NCBI GenBank assembly: GCA_942492115.1
Contig: CALODL010000012.1
Coordinates: 62,001-126,000, forward strand
Direction of reading: 5' to 3'
DNA: 64,000 nucleotides
Origin: CALODL01 sp942492115
GTDB taxonomy: Bacteria; Planctomycetota; Phycisphaerae; UBA1845; CAIVHJ01
In this document: in pieces, positions 1-9,536 of the stretch
Layout of the letters: the number at the start of each line of letters is the position of its first letter
Position numbering within the stretch: the first letter of the stretch is position 1
Notes under the pieces: generated by a model
Database searches by the model: none
What the model saw: only the letters and a program-made list of their open reading frames with translations
Told to the model about the DNA's origin: nothing
Made by a program: the position numbers and the translations under genes

Positions 1-585
1 TCCGAAGGGACGCTGCCCCGACGGCGCTGTGGCGACTTCAACCAGGCCCTGATGGAACTGGGCGCGACCGTGTGTACGCCGCGAGATCCGCAGTGCACGC
101 GGTGTCCGGTCGCGGCGCAGTGCGCAGCCCATATCAGCCACCGGGTCGACGCCATTCCCCGTCCGCGCCGGCGCCGTCCCCCTGAACACATGACCATGGT
201 CGTCGCAGCACTCGAGCACAACGGTGAACTGCTCCTGCGCCGGCGCCCGCAGAATGGCCTGTGGGGCGGCCTGTGGGAACTCCCCGCGGAACCGCATGGT
301 GTCAGAAAAACCATGGCCGTGACACTGGCCCTGATTCTGAAGCGCGTCGGAATCGCCATCGACAAATTGGACATTCCACGCCGTCCACTCGCAGCCGTCG
401 GCCATCAACTGACCCACCGGACCGTACGGTTCTGCATCTTTCCCTGCTCCAGTCGCGGTCCCCGTCGGCCGGTGTGCAATGCATCCGGTCGTCGCTGGGT
501 CGCCCGGGATCGACTCGGTGAATTCGGGCTCGGTCGGGCTCAGAAGAAGGTCATTTCCGCCGTCGTTGCACACCACGACGCATGA
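1..585 (+). CDS. mutY: A/G-specific adenine glycosylase MutY, C-terminal part (5' end outside window)
   Basis: The reading frame is open from base 1, so the N-terminal catalytic half lies upstream of the window. The visible 194 residues begin with the end of the glycosylase domain (G-D-F-N-Q-A-L-M-E-L-G). The [4Fe-4S] loop C-x6-C-x2-C-x5-C follows at fragment residues 25, 32, 35 and 41. After it comes a NUDIX-like 8-oxoG recognition domain with L-L-R-R-R-P-Q-N-G-L-W-G-G-L-W-E-L-P. MutY removes adenine mispaired with 8-oxoguanine in base excision repair. The C-terminal domain looks compact. The stop codon overlaps the 3' end of the convergent secreted-protein gene by 35 bp. Confidence 0.93.
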   Translation, partial: SEGTLPRRRCGDFNQALMELGATVCTPRDPQCTRCPVAAQCAAHISHRVDAIPRPRRRRPPEHMTMVVAALEHNGELLLRRRPQNGLWGGLWELPAEPHGVRKTMAVTLALILKRVGIAIDKLDIPRRPLAAVGHQLTHRTVRFCIFPCSSRGPRRPVCNASGRRWVARDRLGEFGLGRAQKKVISAVVAHHDA

Positions 586-1954
586 ACGCCATTCCACACA
601 GCATCCCCATCAGGCCGGAACTGCCCGCCGCACCACACGCACCGCACAGTGTGCTCGATGGCCCCGAAACGTCGCCTGGCAGAGGCGGGACGGTCTGCGG
701 TTCACCTGCCGATCCCTCGATTCCTGCAACATCGATGACCGCGCGCATGTCATTGTTGATCCGGGACGGATCATCACCAGAATGGTCGACATAGGCCGTT
801 ATTTGAATCTGGTCCACCGTGCCCGACGCCCCGAGGTCGCTGAGTCGACACACCATTGAACGCTTACTGCGTTCCCCAAGCGCCAGCGCGGGCAAGCGCC
901 ATTTCGCTGAACTGCCATCGATCAACGGCGCACCACTACGGGAAACGATTTCAAGAAACGGCCCGAACTCGATCTCAAGGGCGACATCCGCAGTCGGTGC
1001 ACCACCCACATGAACCGCCGTGGTCGTAAGAATGAGCAGTTCACCAGGTTCGAGCACGGCAGATGACACATCCAACTCGACCTCCAGATCGGCCCGCGGC
1101 GGAATGGCGTCCTCAATTGAGATCGTCTCGTCCTCGTCGGGTGGTTCAGCGCCATCGTCCTCCGCCTCGGCCTCGATCGTCAATTCGAACGCGCACGACC
1201 AGCTGGCACCGCAAGAGAGCGTCGAAACACATTCGATGGTCCACGTTCCGGGCTCGAACGCGCCGCCGATTGCATCAACGTCAACCTCCATCCCAGTGGC
1301 GTCAACTGCTCCACAGGACGTGATCACCGATGCTTCCGGGCAGACCCCGTCCAGCACGACCGGATCCCATTCGATCTCGAGGGCGGCGCCGGCGCTTGTC
1401 AAAGTGGTATTTGCAGGGCACACGGCGGCGATCGTGCCCGTGTTGTTGACCGTCATGCTCAGAGCTTCCGCGATAGGTTGAATCGCCAGCCCCCGTGCCG
1501 TGGACAGCTGATTCGGCAGATCGGGTTGATCGACCCAATCAACGCGCAACGGCTCACATCCGGCGATCAAGGGACGAAAGACGAACGTCCCCAGCACGGC
1601 TGGCCCGAACACGGCCTCAACGGACTTATGATCCAGGCCAACGGCCAACTGGATCCACCCAACCTCAGATATGATGACCGCATCACCGATGATGCGGCCG
1701 AACGGCGAGACCGTTTCGAAATCCACGTATTCGAGTTCCTCAGGCGCGTACGCCAGAAAGAACTGCGCCCCCACGAGTTCCGCGACCGTTTCGCCGACCA
1801 CGATGTCAATGCGAATGTCCTCGCCGACCTCTGGACAGGAACGTGGCACGAGTCGCAGGTCAACCTGAGCGACAGCCGGACCCGGCGCGCACAGCCCCGC
1901 CGCACACGTCGATAGCCACAACAACTTGCATGTCACGACCTTAAATCCTCTCAT
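551..1954 (-). CDS. Secreted cohesin-like/DUF11-like protein with a C-terminal sorting-type tail
   Basis: The protein is 467 residues from the ATG at 1954. An upstream in-frame start at 2050 would add 32 residues before a clear Sec signal peptide (hydrophobic core followed by A-V-A-Q), so 1954 is preferred. Residues about 30-170 resemble a cohesin-type beta-sandwich (V-D-L-R-L-V-P then G-A-Q-F-F-L-A-Y). A Cys-containing middle part resembles a HYR-like module. Residues about 300-410 resemble the DUF11 type. The C-terminus is Cys-Gly-rich, then a short hydrophobic segment, then R-R-G-V-Q-R-R-R-K, which looks like a MYXO-CTERM or GlyGly-CTERM sorting signal. Domain names are by eye. A likely role is a surface or exported adhesion protein, but the function is unknown. 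Confidence 0.72.
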   Translation of the reverse strand: MRGFKVVTCKLLWLSTCAAGLCAPGPAVAQVDLRLVPRSCPEVGEDIRIDIVVGETVAELVGAQFFLAYAPEELEYVDFETVSPFGRIIGDAVIISEVGWIQLAVGLDHKSVEAVFGPAVLGTFVFRPLIAGCEPLRVDWVDQPDLPNQLSTARGLAIQPIAEALSMTVNNTGTIAAVCPANTTLTSAGAALEIEWDPVVLDGVCPEASVITSCGAVDATGMEVDVDAIGGAFEPGTWTIECVSTLSCGASWSCAFELTIEAEAEDDGAEPPDEDETISIEDAIPPRADLEVELDVSSAVLEPGELLILTTTAVHVGGAPTADVALEIEFGPFLEIVSRSGAPLIDGSSAKWRLPALALGERSKRSMVCRLSDLGASGTVDQIQITAYVDHSGDDPSRINNDMRAVIDVAGIEGSAGEPQTVPPLPGDVSGPSSTLCGACGAAGSSGLMGMLCGMAFMRRGVQRRRK

Positions 1955-1961
1955 GCACCCA

Positions 1962-1967
1962 ACTATA
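1962..1967 (-). promoter_or_regulatory. -10 box (TATAGT) 7 nt before the start of the secreted protein gene
   Basis: On the minus strand TATAGT ends 7 nt before the ATG at 1954, so transcription would start at or next to the A of the start codon. No Shine-Dalgarno sequence is visible, which fits a leaderless mRNA. The -35 region is weak. A small palindrome (TCGCG-N4-CGCGA, about 1970-1983) lies just upstream and could be an operator. Confidence 0.45.
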
Positions 1968-2170
1968 GGGTCGCGTGACCGCGAAATTCCCCTCATCCGG
2001 GACGCGCGGGCGACTTCCGTTGGAGTCGGGCCCTGCAGTCGGCCGTTCAATTGGTTCCAGCCCTGCTTGAGCGGTTGGCGATGGCTTTTTTACCGGACGG
2101 ACTGCGGACCGTGTGCCGTAACGCCGCGTGATCCATCAGAGTAGGACCACATCAGACCTCAGCGCAGGCA

Positions 2171-2199
2171 TGGTCCAGGTTCAAGTGAGGCGTTATAAT
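2171..2199 (+). promoter_or_regulatory. Candidate promoter of the RND efflux operon
   Basis: A consensus TATAAT lies at 2194-2199. The best -35 candidate is TGGTCC at 2171-2176 with a 17-nt spacer, a weak match. Transcription would begin near 2206, giving a leader of about 80 nt before the ATG at 2289. Confidence 0.45.
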
Positions 2200-2288
2200 C
2201 TTGGGTTCTGTGTCGAGCTTGAATCCGTCAAGCCACCGAGGACCCGACTGCGCGGCCGGGTCACCGGTACCGTAAGGGCACAACAACC

Positions 2289-3443
2289 ATGGAGCAAAAC
2301 GTAGCCAAAAAGATAACGTTCGTCCTCGGTCTGGGCATCATTCTGCTGGCCAGTACCGGCACGCTCTACTTCAAGAGTCAGGCGGACGCGATGGATCAGC
2401 TTACGCAGGATCATATCCCTGCGCCCCTGACCGAGGTCGCGGTCTATCCTGTCGATCGCGTTGCACGAAACATCGAGTTCAAAGCTCGTGGCATTGTCAC
2501 GGGGGTGCACGAGGTGACCGTCTCGGCAGAAGCGGCCGGGCGTGTCCTCACCCGTGCGGTCGAGGATGGGCAATTGGTCAAAGCCGGTGACACAGTGTGC
2601 CGCATCGACACCACATTCCATCAACTCGCCGCCGATGCCGCCCGCGCCCGCCTTGATGAGGCCGAGGCTGCCCGCCAGAATGCCGAAGCCGAATTACAGC
2701 GCCTCGATGCCATCGGCGAAGATGCCAAGATGGATATCGAAGTCAATCGATTCGCCACCGCTCTTCAGCGAGCCAGGGCCACGCAGGAGCTTGCGGCTGC
2801 AGAACTGGCGCAGGCTACCGAACGTGTTCGTCGGTGCTCGATCCGCGCTCCGATCGATGGTGTCGTGTCCGCCGTTTATTTCGAGGTGGGTGAACTCATG
2901 GCGGCAGGTCGAGCTGTTGCTGAAATCGTCAACCTCGACGACATGCGACTGCGCGTCGAATTGACCACGGCCGAAACAGCTAAGCTCGGCCCCGCGCCAA
3001 CGGTCATCGCCACGTCCCCAGCCCTGCCGGACCACTCATTCAGCGGTCGGCTCAATGCGGTGTATCCCAAAGCCAATCCGATCACACGGCGCGTTCCCGT
3101 CGAGATCCTGTTGTCCAACCCCGACCACGCGTTGCGCAGTGGCACCTTCGTCAACTGTACGATTCAATGCCAGGTCGCAACCGAACGCCTCCTCGTTCCA
3201 GCCAAAGGCGTTCTGCACGACTACGCCAGTCACTACTGCCTCGTGGCCGAGCCACGCCACGAAATGGGACATGCCATCATCCGGCGCCAGGCAGTCGAGA
3301 TCATGGCCCTCCCCGATTCGATCACCGTGCTCGAGATCAAGAGCGGGTTGCAACCGGGTGACCGGCTCATGTTGAGCAACCAACTCGACGTCCGCCCCGG
3401 GCAGGAAGTAACCTACCGGGAAGTCAGCGCGCCGGCTCTCTGA
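2289..3443 (+). CDS. RND efflux periplasmic adaptor (membrane fusion protein)
   Basis: This 384-residue protein has one N-terminal membrane anchor (about residues 8-27). A lipoyl/barrel-sandwich half follows (G-I-V-T-G-V-H-E-V-T-V-S-A-E then V-E-D-G-Q-L-V-K-A-G-D). Next is an Ala/Glu/Arg-rich coiled-coil hairpin (about 115-190), then the second lipoyl half (I-R-A-P-I-D-G-V-V-S) and beta-barrel/membrane-proximal domains. Adaptors of this family connect an inner-membrane RND pump to an outer-membrane channel. The RND pump starts 23 bp downstream, so the two are almost certainly co-transcribed. No outer-membrane TolC-like factor is present in the window. Substrate cannot be told from sequence. 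Confidence 0.93.
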   Translation: MEQNVAKKITFVLGLGIILLASTGTLYFKSQADAMDQLTQDHIPAPLTEVAVYPVDRVARNIEFKARGIVTGVHEVTVSAEAAGRVLTRAVEDGQLVKAGDTVCRIDTTFHQLAADAARARLDEAEAARQNAEAELQRLDAIGEDAKMDIEVNRFATALQRARATQELAAAELAQATERVRRCSIRAPIDGVVSAVYFEVGELMAAGRAVAEIVNLDDMRLRVELTTAETAKLGPAPTVIATSPALPDHSFSGRLNAVYPKANPITRRVPVEILLSNPDHALRSGTFVNCTIQCQVATERLLVPAKGVLHDYASHYCLVAEPRHEMGHAIIRRQAVEIMALPDSITVLEIKSGLQPGDRLMLSNQLDVRPGQEVTYREVSAPAL

Positions 3444-3466
3444 AGCCACTCGCTCCTCAAAACAAT

Positions 3467-6400
3467 ATGTCACTCGCAAAGTTCTCAACTGAACAAGCGG
3501 TCTTGACCAATCTACTCTTCGGAGTGTGTGTGGTCGCCGGCTTTATGGTCTACCAGCGACTGCCGGTGGACATCTACCCGGATATCTCGTTGGACGAGGC
3601 GTTCATCTCTACGCCATATCCCGGGGCGTCACCGGAAGACGTCGAACACCACGTCACCAAGAAGATCGAAGAAGAACTCGAGGACATCCCCGGGGTTTCA
3701 CGAATCGCCAGCCTGTCGGTCCCGAATGTGTCGAACATCTTCGTCAAATTTCGTGAAGATCTGGACAAACCAGATTTCGAAGCGGCGTTCCAGGAAGTCC
3801 GAGCACGCCTGGATCGCGTGACTGAACTGCCCCAGGAGGCCGAAGAACCCCTGCTCACACGACTGACCCTCGCCGAGGTCTGGCCGATCGTGCAGGTGGT
3901 CGTCAGCTACGACGGAGTCGCCACCGAGCGTCAAGGCCGTGCCGTTGCCCTGGACCTCAAGGATCGCCTGCGCGACGTCACCGGTATTGCGAAGATAAAA
4001 GAAGTCGGTATCCGTGAACGCGAGATTCACATTCTCGTCGACAAAGAAAAGCTCGAGGAGTACCAGCTGTCCCTGACCGAGGTGGCAGCCATTCTCACCA
4101 GCAGCAACCAGAACATACCGGTCGGCAATGTCCAAACGACGGGTGAAGAATATACCGTTCGGGCCGTGGGGAATGTCGCCGATCCCGACGAACTCGGTGC
4201 AATCGTTATCAAGAAAAGCCCGACGGGCGCACACGTCTTTCTACGTGATGTCGCCACGGTCGTCGAAGACTTCGAGCGCCAGTTGGTTATGGCCCGCTAC
4301 CTCGGCAAGCCAGCTTGCTACCTGTACATTGCCAAGCTGCGCGAGGCCGATTCGATCTCGGTGCGCAATCGAGTCGAGGCGGTGCTCGATGGTTATCGCC
4401 ATCGACTGCCGCCCGGTGTAGAAATCAGCCTGTTCGCCGACGCCACCCAGATGATCTCGAGCCGCCTCACCGTACTCAAACGCAACCTCGGCGTCGGCAT
4501 TGTCCTGGTCTTCGTTATTCTGTGGATGTTCATCGGCGCGCGCAATTCGATGATGGCCGTAATCGGCATCCCGTTCTCGTTTCTCTGCGCGTTCGTATTC
4601 ATGGCCTTCATCGAGGTCAGCCTCAACGCCGTCAGCGTGTTCGCGCTGGTGCTCGTCAGCGGAATGATCGTCGATGATGCCATCGTCGTCCTCGAAAATA
4701 TCTATCGCCATCTCCAAGAAGGCAAGCCAATCAAAGAGGCTGTCATCATCGGCACCGACGAGGTCACCTGGCCCGTCATTTCGTCGGCATTGACCACTGT
4801 GGCAGCGTTTCTACCGTTACTGGTCATGACCGGGGTGGTCGGGCGGTTCTTTGCTATCATTCCCAAGACGGTGACTGTTGCCTTACTGGCTTCATTGTTC
4901 GAGTGCCTCATCATTCTGCCTGCCCACTTCATGCACTGGGGGCCGCGCAAAGCACCAGGACACATCGGCAAGGCGATCACGGCCGATCACCTGACCAGCT
5001 TACCGTACCGTCTGTACCGCGCCGTGCTCGAACAGATCCTCATGCGCCGTTACCTGGCGATCGTCGTTCTCGTCGCACTGTCGGCCTGCGCGTACCAGGC
5101 ACGGCGCACGTTGCTGGTCGAGTTGTTCCCCTCCGATTTTCCGACGCTGGTCGCAACCTTCAACGTCCATCCTGAAGCCAGTCTCGAACAGACCGAACAG
5201 GCGTGCCTGCGCATCACCAAAGTACTGGACCCCTTTATTGAGAAAGGGGTGCTCAAGAATCACAGCTCGGCCATCGGCATGCAATGGAACGAAGACAACC
5301 AGATGCGCCAGAGCTCGAACATCGCGCAGGTGTGGATGGAGCTTGACCAGGACGTGGTCGCCACGATCGACCCAGAACTGATCATGGACGAGATCCGCAC
5401 CGACATGCGCACATACGTCCAGGGCCACCCTGATGAGAACATCGAGAACCTCAAGGTCTGGCCATTGCTCGATGGACCACCGGTCGGCAAGCCCATCGCA
5501 ATTCGGATCGAACACCCCAACTTCGATGTTGCCGGCAAATTCTGCCGCCAGATCAAGGAACAATTGCACGGCATCGATGGGATCTTCGACATCTCCGACA
5601 ATTTTGCTCTCGGCCAGCGTGAACTGCAGCTGACGATCAACGAGGAAGCCGCCAGCGAATTCGGATTGACCTTCCGCGATGTGTTCAACACGCTTGGTGC
5701 GGCCAACGAAGGCGCGATCATTGGAACCTACAATGATGCGACCTACGACGAAGACTTGGACATCCGCGTCAAGTACAGTGAGGAATTTCGCTCGAGCGAA
5801 GATCAACTGCTCGATGTCGATATCAAGACACCCGCCGGCGCGCTGGTGAAGCTCCGCCAGGTCGCCGATGTTCAATACGACCAGGGTTACGCCAGCCATT
5901 TCCGCCATGACGGCAAACGGGCAGTGGTCGTCACCGCCAACCACGCCGACCACGTCGATGCTGACCGCGTCGTGCGTTCGGTACTGGCAGACCTTGCTCC
6001 ACTCACCAAAGGCGACGAGAATCTCAAAATCGTCCCGGAGGGACAGTTCAAGGAAACCCATGAGAGTTTCCGAAGTCTGAAGAGTGCCGCCGCCGTGTCG
6101 ATTCTCATCATGTATCTGATTCTTGCAGCCCAATTCAAGAGCTATTCGCAACCGTTGATCATCCTCATCGCACTGGTCTTCGGGACGATCGGCCTGATCG
6201 TCGGCCTCGTGCTTCATGATTACCACTTCAGCGTGACCACTGGAATTGCCCTGGTGGGCCTGTTTGGAATCGTGGTTAACGATTCGATCGTGTTGGTCAC
6301 GTTCATCAACGATCGCCTGCAGGATGGTATGCCCCTGCAGGACGCGCTGATCGAGGGTGCGATGGTTCGCGCCCGGCCCATTCTGCTGACCACCGTCACC

Positions 6401-6622
6401 ACGGTCTGCGGCCTCTTGCCCATGGCCCTGGGCTTTGGCGGATACAACAAAGTATGGTCGCCTTTCGCAACGTCCATCTGCTGGGGGCTGACCACCGCAA
6501 CAGTTCTGATCCTGTTACTCATTCCGCCGCTGTACATGGTTCTCGAGGAAATCACCGGCCGGTCCAGGAGACTGGCCGAAGTCGCACCTGATCCACAAAC
6601 GGCTCTCTGTCCTCATGAGTGA
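3467..6622 (+). CDS. RND family efflux pump, inner-membrane permease (AcrB/HAE type)
   Basis: At 1051 residues this is the usual length for an RND transporter of the hydrophobe/amphiphile efflux type. A first membrane helix (about 12-30) is followed by a porter domain, six helices, a second porter domain and six more helices. The proton-relay pair in TM4 is intact in G-M-I-V-D-D-A-I-V-V-L-E-N (Asp about residues 402-403). TM10 carries G-I-V-V-N-D-S-I-V-L, the variant of many environmental pumps rather than the AcrB Lys-Asn. It uses proton motive force to export small hydrophobic compounds together with the adaptor upstream. Its 3' end overlaps the DUF4091 lipoprotein gene by 8 nt, implying translational coupling. 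Confidence 0.94.
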   Translation: MSLAKFSTEQAVLTNLLFGVCVVAGFMVYQRLPVDIYPDISLDEAFISTPYPGASPEDVEHHVTKKIEEELEDIPGVSRIASLSVPNVSNIFVKFREDLDKPDFEAAFQEVRARLDRVTELPQEAEEPLLTRLTLAEVWPIVQVVVSYDGVATERQGRAVALDLKDRLRDVTGIAKIKEVGIREREIHILVDKEKLEEYQLSLTEVAAILTSSNQNIPVGNVQTTGEEYTVRAVGNVADPDELGAIVIKKSPTGAHVFLRDVATVVEDFERQLVMARYLGKPACYLYIAKLREADSISVRNRVEAVLDGYRHRLPPGVEISLFADATQMISSRLTVLKRNLGVGIVLVFVILWMFIGARNSMMAVIGIPFSFLCAFVFMAFIEVSLNAVSVFALVLVSGMIVDDAIVVLENIYRHLQEGKPIKEAVIIGTDEVTWPVISSALTTVAAFLPLLVMTGVVGRFFAIIPKTVTVALLASLFECLIILPAHFMHWGPRKAPGHIGKAITADHLTSLPYRLYRAVLEQILMRRYLAIVVLVALSACAYQARRTLLVELFPSDFPTLVATFNVHPEASLEQTEQACLRITKVLDPFIEKGVLKNHSSAIGMQWNEDNQMRQSSNIAQVWMELDQDVVATIDPELIMDEIRTDMRTYVQGHPDENIENLKVWPLLDGPPVGKPIAIRIEHPNFDVAGKFCRQIKEQLHGIDGIFDISDNFALGQRELQLTINEEAASEFGLTFRDVFNTLGAANEGAIIGTYNDATYDEDLDIRVKYSEEFRSSEDQLLDVDIKTPAGALVKLRQVADVQYDQGYASHFRHDGKRAVVVTANHADHVDADRVVRSVLADLAPLTKGDENLKIVPEGQFKETHESFRSLKSAAAVSILIMYLILAAQFKSYSQPLIILIALVFGTIGLIVGLVLHDYHFSVTTGIALVGLFGIVVNDSIVLVTFINDRLQDGMPLQDALIEGAMVRARPILLTTVTTVCGLLPMALGFGGYNKVWSPFATSICWGLTTATVLILLLIPPLYMVLEEITGRSRRLAEVAPDPQTALCPHE

Positions 6623-9497
6623 ACGCTTTTGCACAGCCGGGTTCATGGTCAGCACGCTCGTCGTGCTGGCCCTGGCCTGTACACCCCCACGCCCCGCTGA
6701 CCGCTCACGGCCCGCCGCGCGCCCCCCTGCGGCAAGACCAACCGCCTCCTTGACCCTCAGTGCTGTCCGCGGAAGCTTCCGCACGCGCCCCACCGAGTCG
6801 ACCGACAGAATCTCGCCGATCTGGAATGACAGTACGAACCGCATCACTCTGAGTGCAGCCCGCGGCGAAACCATCGGTTTCTTCCTGATCATCCGATCGA
6901 CCACCGCTGTCGACGACATTGGCGTAACCTGTACGCCGCAGGTGCGCGACAGTCTGGCGTGCAGCATCGCCCGGGTCGCCGAGGTCCAGGTGGACACCAT
7001 CAGCGGCTGGCAGGTCAAGTGTCTCGCTACCGCCGCACGCCTGACCCGTGTCACTGACGCGTTGATCCCGGCATCCGCCCCGCGCGGCGGTCTGCCTGCG
7101 CGCTGCACCGCGGAGGATCCGCTGGTCTTGTGGATTGACATTGGAGTACCCGTGACAGCTCGTCCGGGACCCTATCGTGCAGAGATCGAGGTGACCATCG
7201 GAGGCAGGTCAACGGCTACAGCCACACTGCAGCTTGGTGTACATCCCTTTGTCCTCGCACCCGCGGCGGACGTGACCCTACTGGCTCCGGTCGACGTCAG
7301 GAAGCTCTTCGGTCACCACCTGCGTTTCGAGGGCGTGCCGTTTTTTCCAGACCGCCTGATCATTGGCGACCCGCTGTACGCCGAAGCGAGCGGGCTGCTG
7401 CACGCCACCTTGCGCACGCTCTACGAACACCGTGTCGATCCCATCATCCGCGGAATCTATCCGATCATCGAACGCGACGAACAGGATCCAGAGGAAATCA
7501 CGGTCGACTGGGCAGACTACGACCGCATCATCGGACGCGTACTTGACGGCCGACTGTCGCCCACGCAGCCCCCCGTGCGCCTGTGGCCGATCCCATTCGA
7601 CGAGTGGTTCCCGACACCGCCGCGCGGCGAAGACCCACTCGGATCACCACGGCACAATGGACTGCTTCGTCAGTATCTGGCCGGTACGACCGAGCACTTC
7701 CGCGACAAGACGTGGTTGCCCAAAGCGGTGATCGTGCTGCCAGTCGAAAACCCCACAAGCCCGGCCATGACCCGCCGCATCAAGGACTACGCCACACTGA
7801 TCGACATGGTCGGCAGCGCGGCGCCGGTGGTCGCGCGAATGCCACCCCAGAACCTGCGGCCCTACGGTTGGCAAGATTATCCATATGTCGATCTACAGGG
7901 CTATGTCGATGTGTGGTGTCCCACCGCACAATTCTTCGACCCTGCAGTGTTCGACCAGGCGCGGTTCCGCAAGCAGCGGCGCTGGTTCGCTCTCGATCGG
8001 CCACCGTTCTCCGGCTCGCTTGAGCCCAACGCTCCCGATACATTCGTGCGCGTGATTCCATGGCAAGCGGCGCGTCTGGATGCGGAAGCGGTGGTCCTTC
8101 CGGTTGCCAACGATTGGGCCGGTGATTTTGCCCGTGATGATCTCGCCGCACAGTACGCACAAATCGATCCGCCTCTCATTCTTCCAGGTCGAATCTATGG
8201 ACTCGATCGACCGATTCCGACCCTCCGCCTGAAAATGCTGCGACGGGGCATGCAGGACCTCGATCACCTGGCACTGTGTGCCGACATGAACCAGAATCGG
8301 CTGGCCGAACTCGTCCCCCAAGCCCTCTGTCGAGCCGCCGGGGCCGAGGCTTACGGCGCCCACTGCAACGATGGAATGTTCGATGCCTGGGAATACGATC
8401 CGACGTGGTGGAACCATGCCGTCGATCTACTGGCTGAACATCTCGCAGAGCTCGTGGCCGTTCCGGATGACCAGCGGGAGGACCGTCTCGACACGCTGCA
8501 GTGGAAACGGTTCATCGGATCGACCATGCAAATCGACATCCTGCCCGGAGGTTGTGTCGTACGCCCACTGTCCAGCCCGGATACGGCGACCGGTTACGAG
8601 GTCACTGCGCTGGTGAACATCCGCAATCGCACGGCCGAGGCCATCACCGGCGTGCTCCGCATTGCGGACCTGCCCCTGGGCTGGACCACCGATGCCCCGG
8701 TCAGCATCGAGTTGCTGGAACCCTTCCAAACGCGCAAGGTGGCGCTCGTTCTACGAACGGCCGCGCTATCGACAGACGCTGGCGGTAAGCTGCGCCTGCC
8801 GTTGGCGCTCGATGTCACGGGCGGCTCGACCGTTGAGCAGTCACTGACACTGAGCCACCTGGCGATACAGAAGCTCCGCAAGCGAATCGACATCGACGGC
8901 GAATTCGACGATTGGCCCGTCGGCGTCGGGAATATGGCCCGCTTCTTCGTTCCAATCGATCGGGCGCAGACTGATACCGGGACCCAGGTCGATCAGAGCT
9001 TCGTTCTCGGGGCGACAGACCGCACTCATCTGTATTTTGCCATTCATTGTTTCACGTCGGACGACACCCCCCTCCCCGACACGCTGACGAACTTCGTTCA
9101 TTACAGCGACGGGATCCCAATAGGCGAGGAGCTGTTCGAGATTCTGATCGATCCATCAAACAACCGGGCGAGCGTCCCCAGCGACATCTATCACATCGTG
9201 CTGAAACCATCAGGCGTGGCGCTCACCGAACGCGGCGTCCATGCCGGTTTGCCAATTGGCCCACGCGATACGTGGCCGGCGGACATCCAGGTCGCCACTC
9301 GACGCCGCGCCGGCCGCTGGGTTGCCGAGGTCAGTATCCCTCTCAAAGCCTTCGGACCACTGGCCGACACCACTTCGACATGGGGTGTGAATTTTACCCA
9401 CACTCGGGGACACCAGCGTGAATACACGAATTGGGCAGAAGCCCGATGGAACGTGTACAATCCCACAACGCTCGGAAACATGAGTTTCAGTCATTGA
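6615..9497 (+). CDS. DUF4091-type glycoside-hydrolase-like lipoprotein with C-terminal CBM9-like domain
   Basis: The 960-residue protein begins with a signal peptide ending in the lipobox L-A-L-A-C, so it is probably a lipoprotein. Residues about 30-215 form a beta-rich N-terminal domain. The middle resembles a TIM-barrel glycosidase fold and ends in the DUF4091 signature (P-I-P-T-L-R-L-K-M-L-R-R-G-M-Q-D, about 535-550). The C-terminus from about residue 755 starts with I-D-I-D-G-E-F-D-D-W-P and resembles family-9 carbohydrate-binding or DOMON-type sandwiches. It may act on or bind polysaccharide at the cell surface, but no reaction can be assigned. The start ATG at 6615 lies inside the end of the RND pump gene, an unusual partner for a carbohydrate protein. 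Confidence 0.78.
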   Translation: MSERFCTAGFMVSTLVVLALACTPPRPADRSRPAARPPAARPTASLTLSAVRGSFRTRPTESTDRISPIWNDSTNRITLSAARGETIGFFLIIRSTTAVDDIGVTCTPQVRDSLACSIARVAEVQVDTISGWQVKCLATAARLTRVTDALIPASAPRGGLPARCTAEDPLVLWIDIGVPVTARPGPYRAEIEVTIGGRSTATATLQLGVHPFVLAPAADVTLLAPVDVRKLFGHHLRFEGVPFFPDRLIIGDPLYAEASGLLHATLRTLYEHRVDPIIRGIYPIIERDEQDPEEITVDWADYDRIIGRVLDGRLSPTQPPVRLWPIPFDEWFPTPPRGEDPLGSPRHNGLLRQYLAGTTEHFRDKTWLPKAVIVLPVENPTSPAMTRRIKDYATLIDMVGSAAPVVARMPPQNLRPYGWQDYPYVDLQGYVDVWCPTAQFFDPAVFDQARFRKQRRWFALDRPPFSGSLEPNAPDTFVRVIPWQAARLDAEAVVLPVANDWAGDFARDDLAAQYAQIDPPLILPGRIYGLDRPIPTLRLKMLRRGMQDLDHLALCADMNQNRLAELVPQALCRAAGAEAYGAHCNDGMFDAWEYDPTWWNHAVDLLAEHLAELVAVPDDQREDRLDTLQWKRFIGSTMQIDILPGGCVVRPLSSPDTATGYEVTALVNIRNRTAEAITGVLRIADLPLGWTTDAPVSIELLEPFQTRKVALVLRTAALSTDAGGKLRLPLALDVTGGSTVEQSLTLSHLAIQKLRKRIDIDGEFDDWPVGVGNMARFFVPIDRAQTDTGTQVDQSFVLGATDRTHLYFAIHCFTSDDTPLPDTLTNFVHYSDGIPIGEELFEILIDPSNNRASVPSDIYHIVLKPSGVALTERGVHAGLPIGPRDTWPADIQVATRRRAGRWVAEVSIPLKAFGPLADTTSTWGVNFTHTRGHQREYTNWAEARWNVYNPTTLGNMSFSH

Positions 9498-9536
9498 ATC
9501 GATCGTTGATCAGCACCTGGCACGCACCGACATCAG

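Larger units (their letters stand above)
1955..2288. other. Divergent intergenic region (334 bp)
   Basis: This gap separates the minus-strand secreted protein from the plus-strand RND operon. It holds the -10 boxes for both directions. No open frame with coding character and no tRNA-like cloverleaf was seen. Confidence 0.6.

Noticed and set aside
2175..2190. GGTTCAAG resembling a tRNA T-loop
   Set aside because: No acceptor stem, anticodon stem or CCA context can be folded around it; it lies just before a TATAAT box.
5000..6226. Long open frame (408 codons) antisense to the RND pump
   Set aside because: It is a by-product of GC-rich codon usage on the opposite strand; no ribosome site and no recognisable domain, while the sense frame is a full RND pump.
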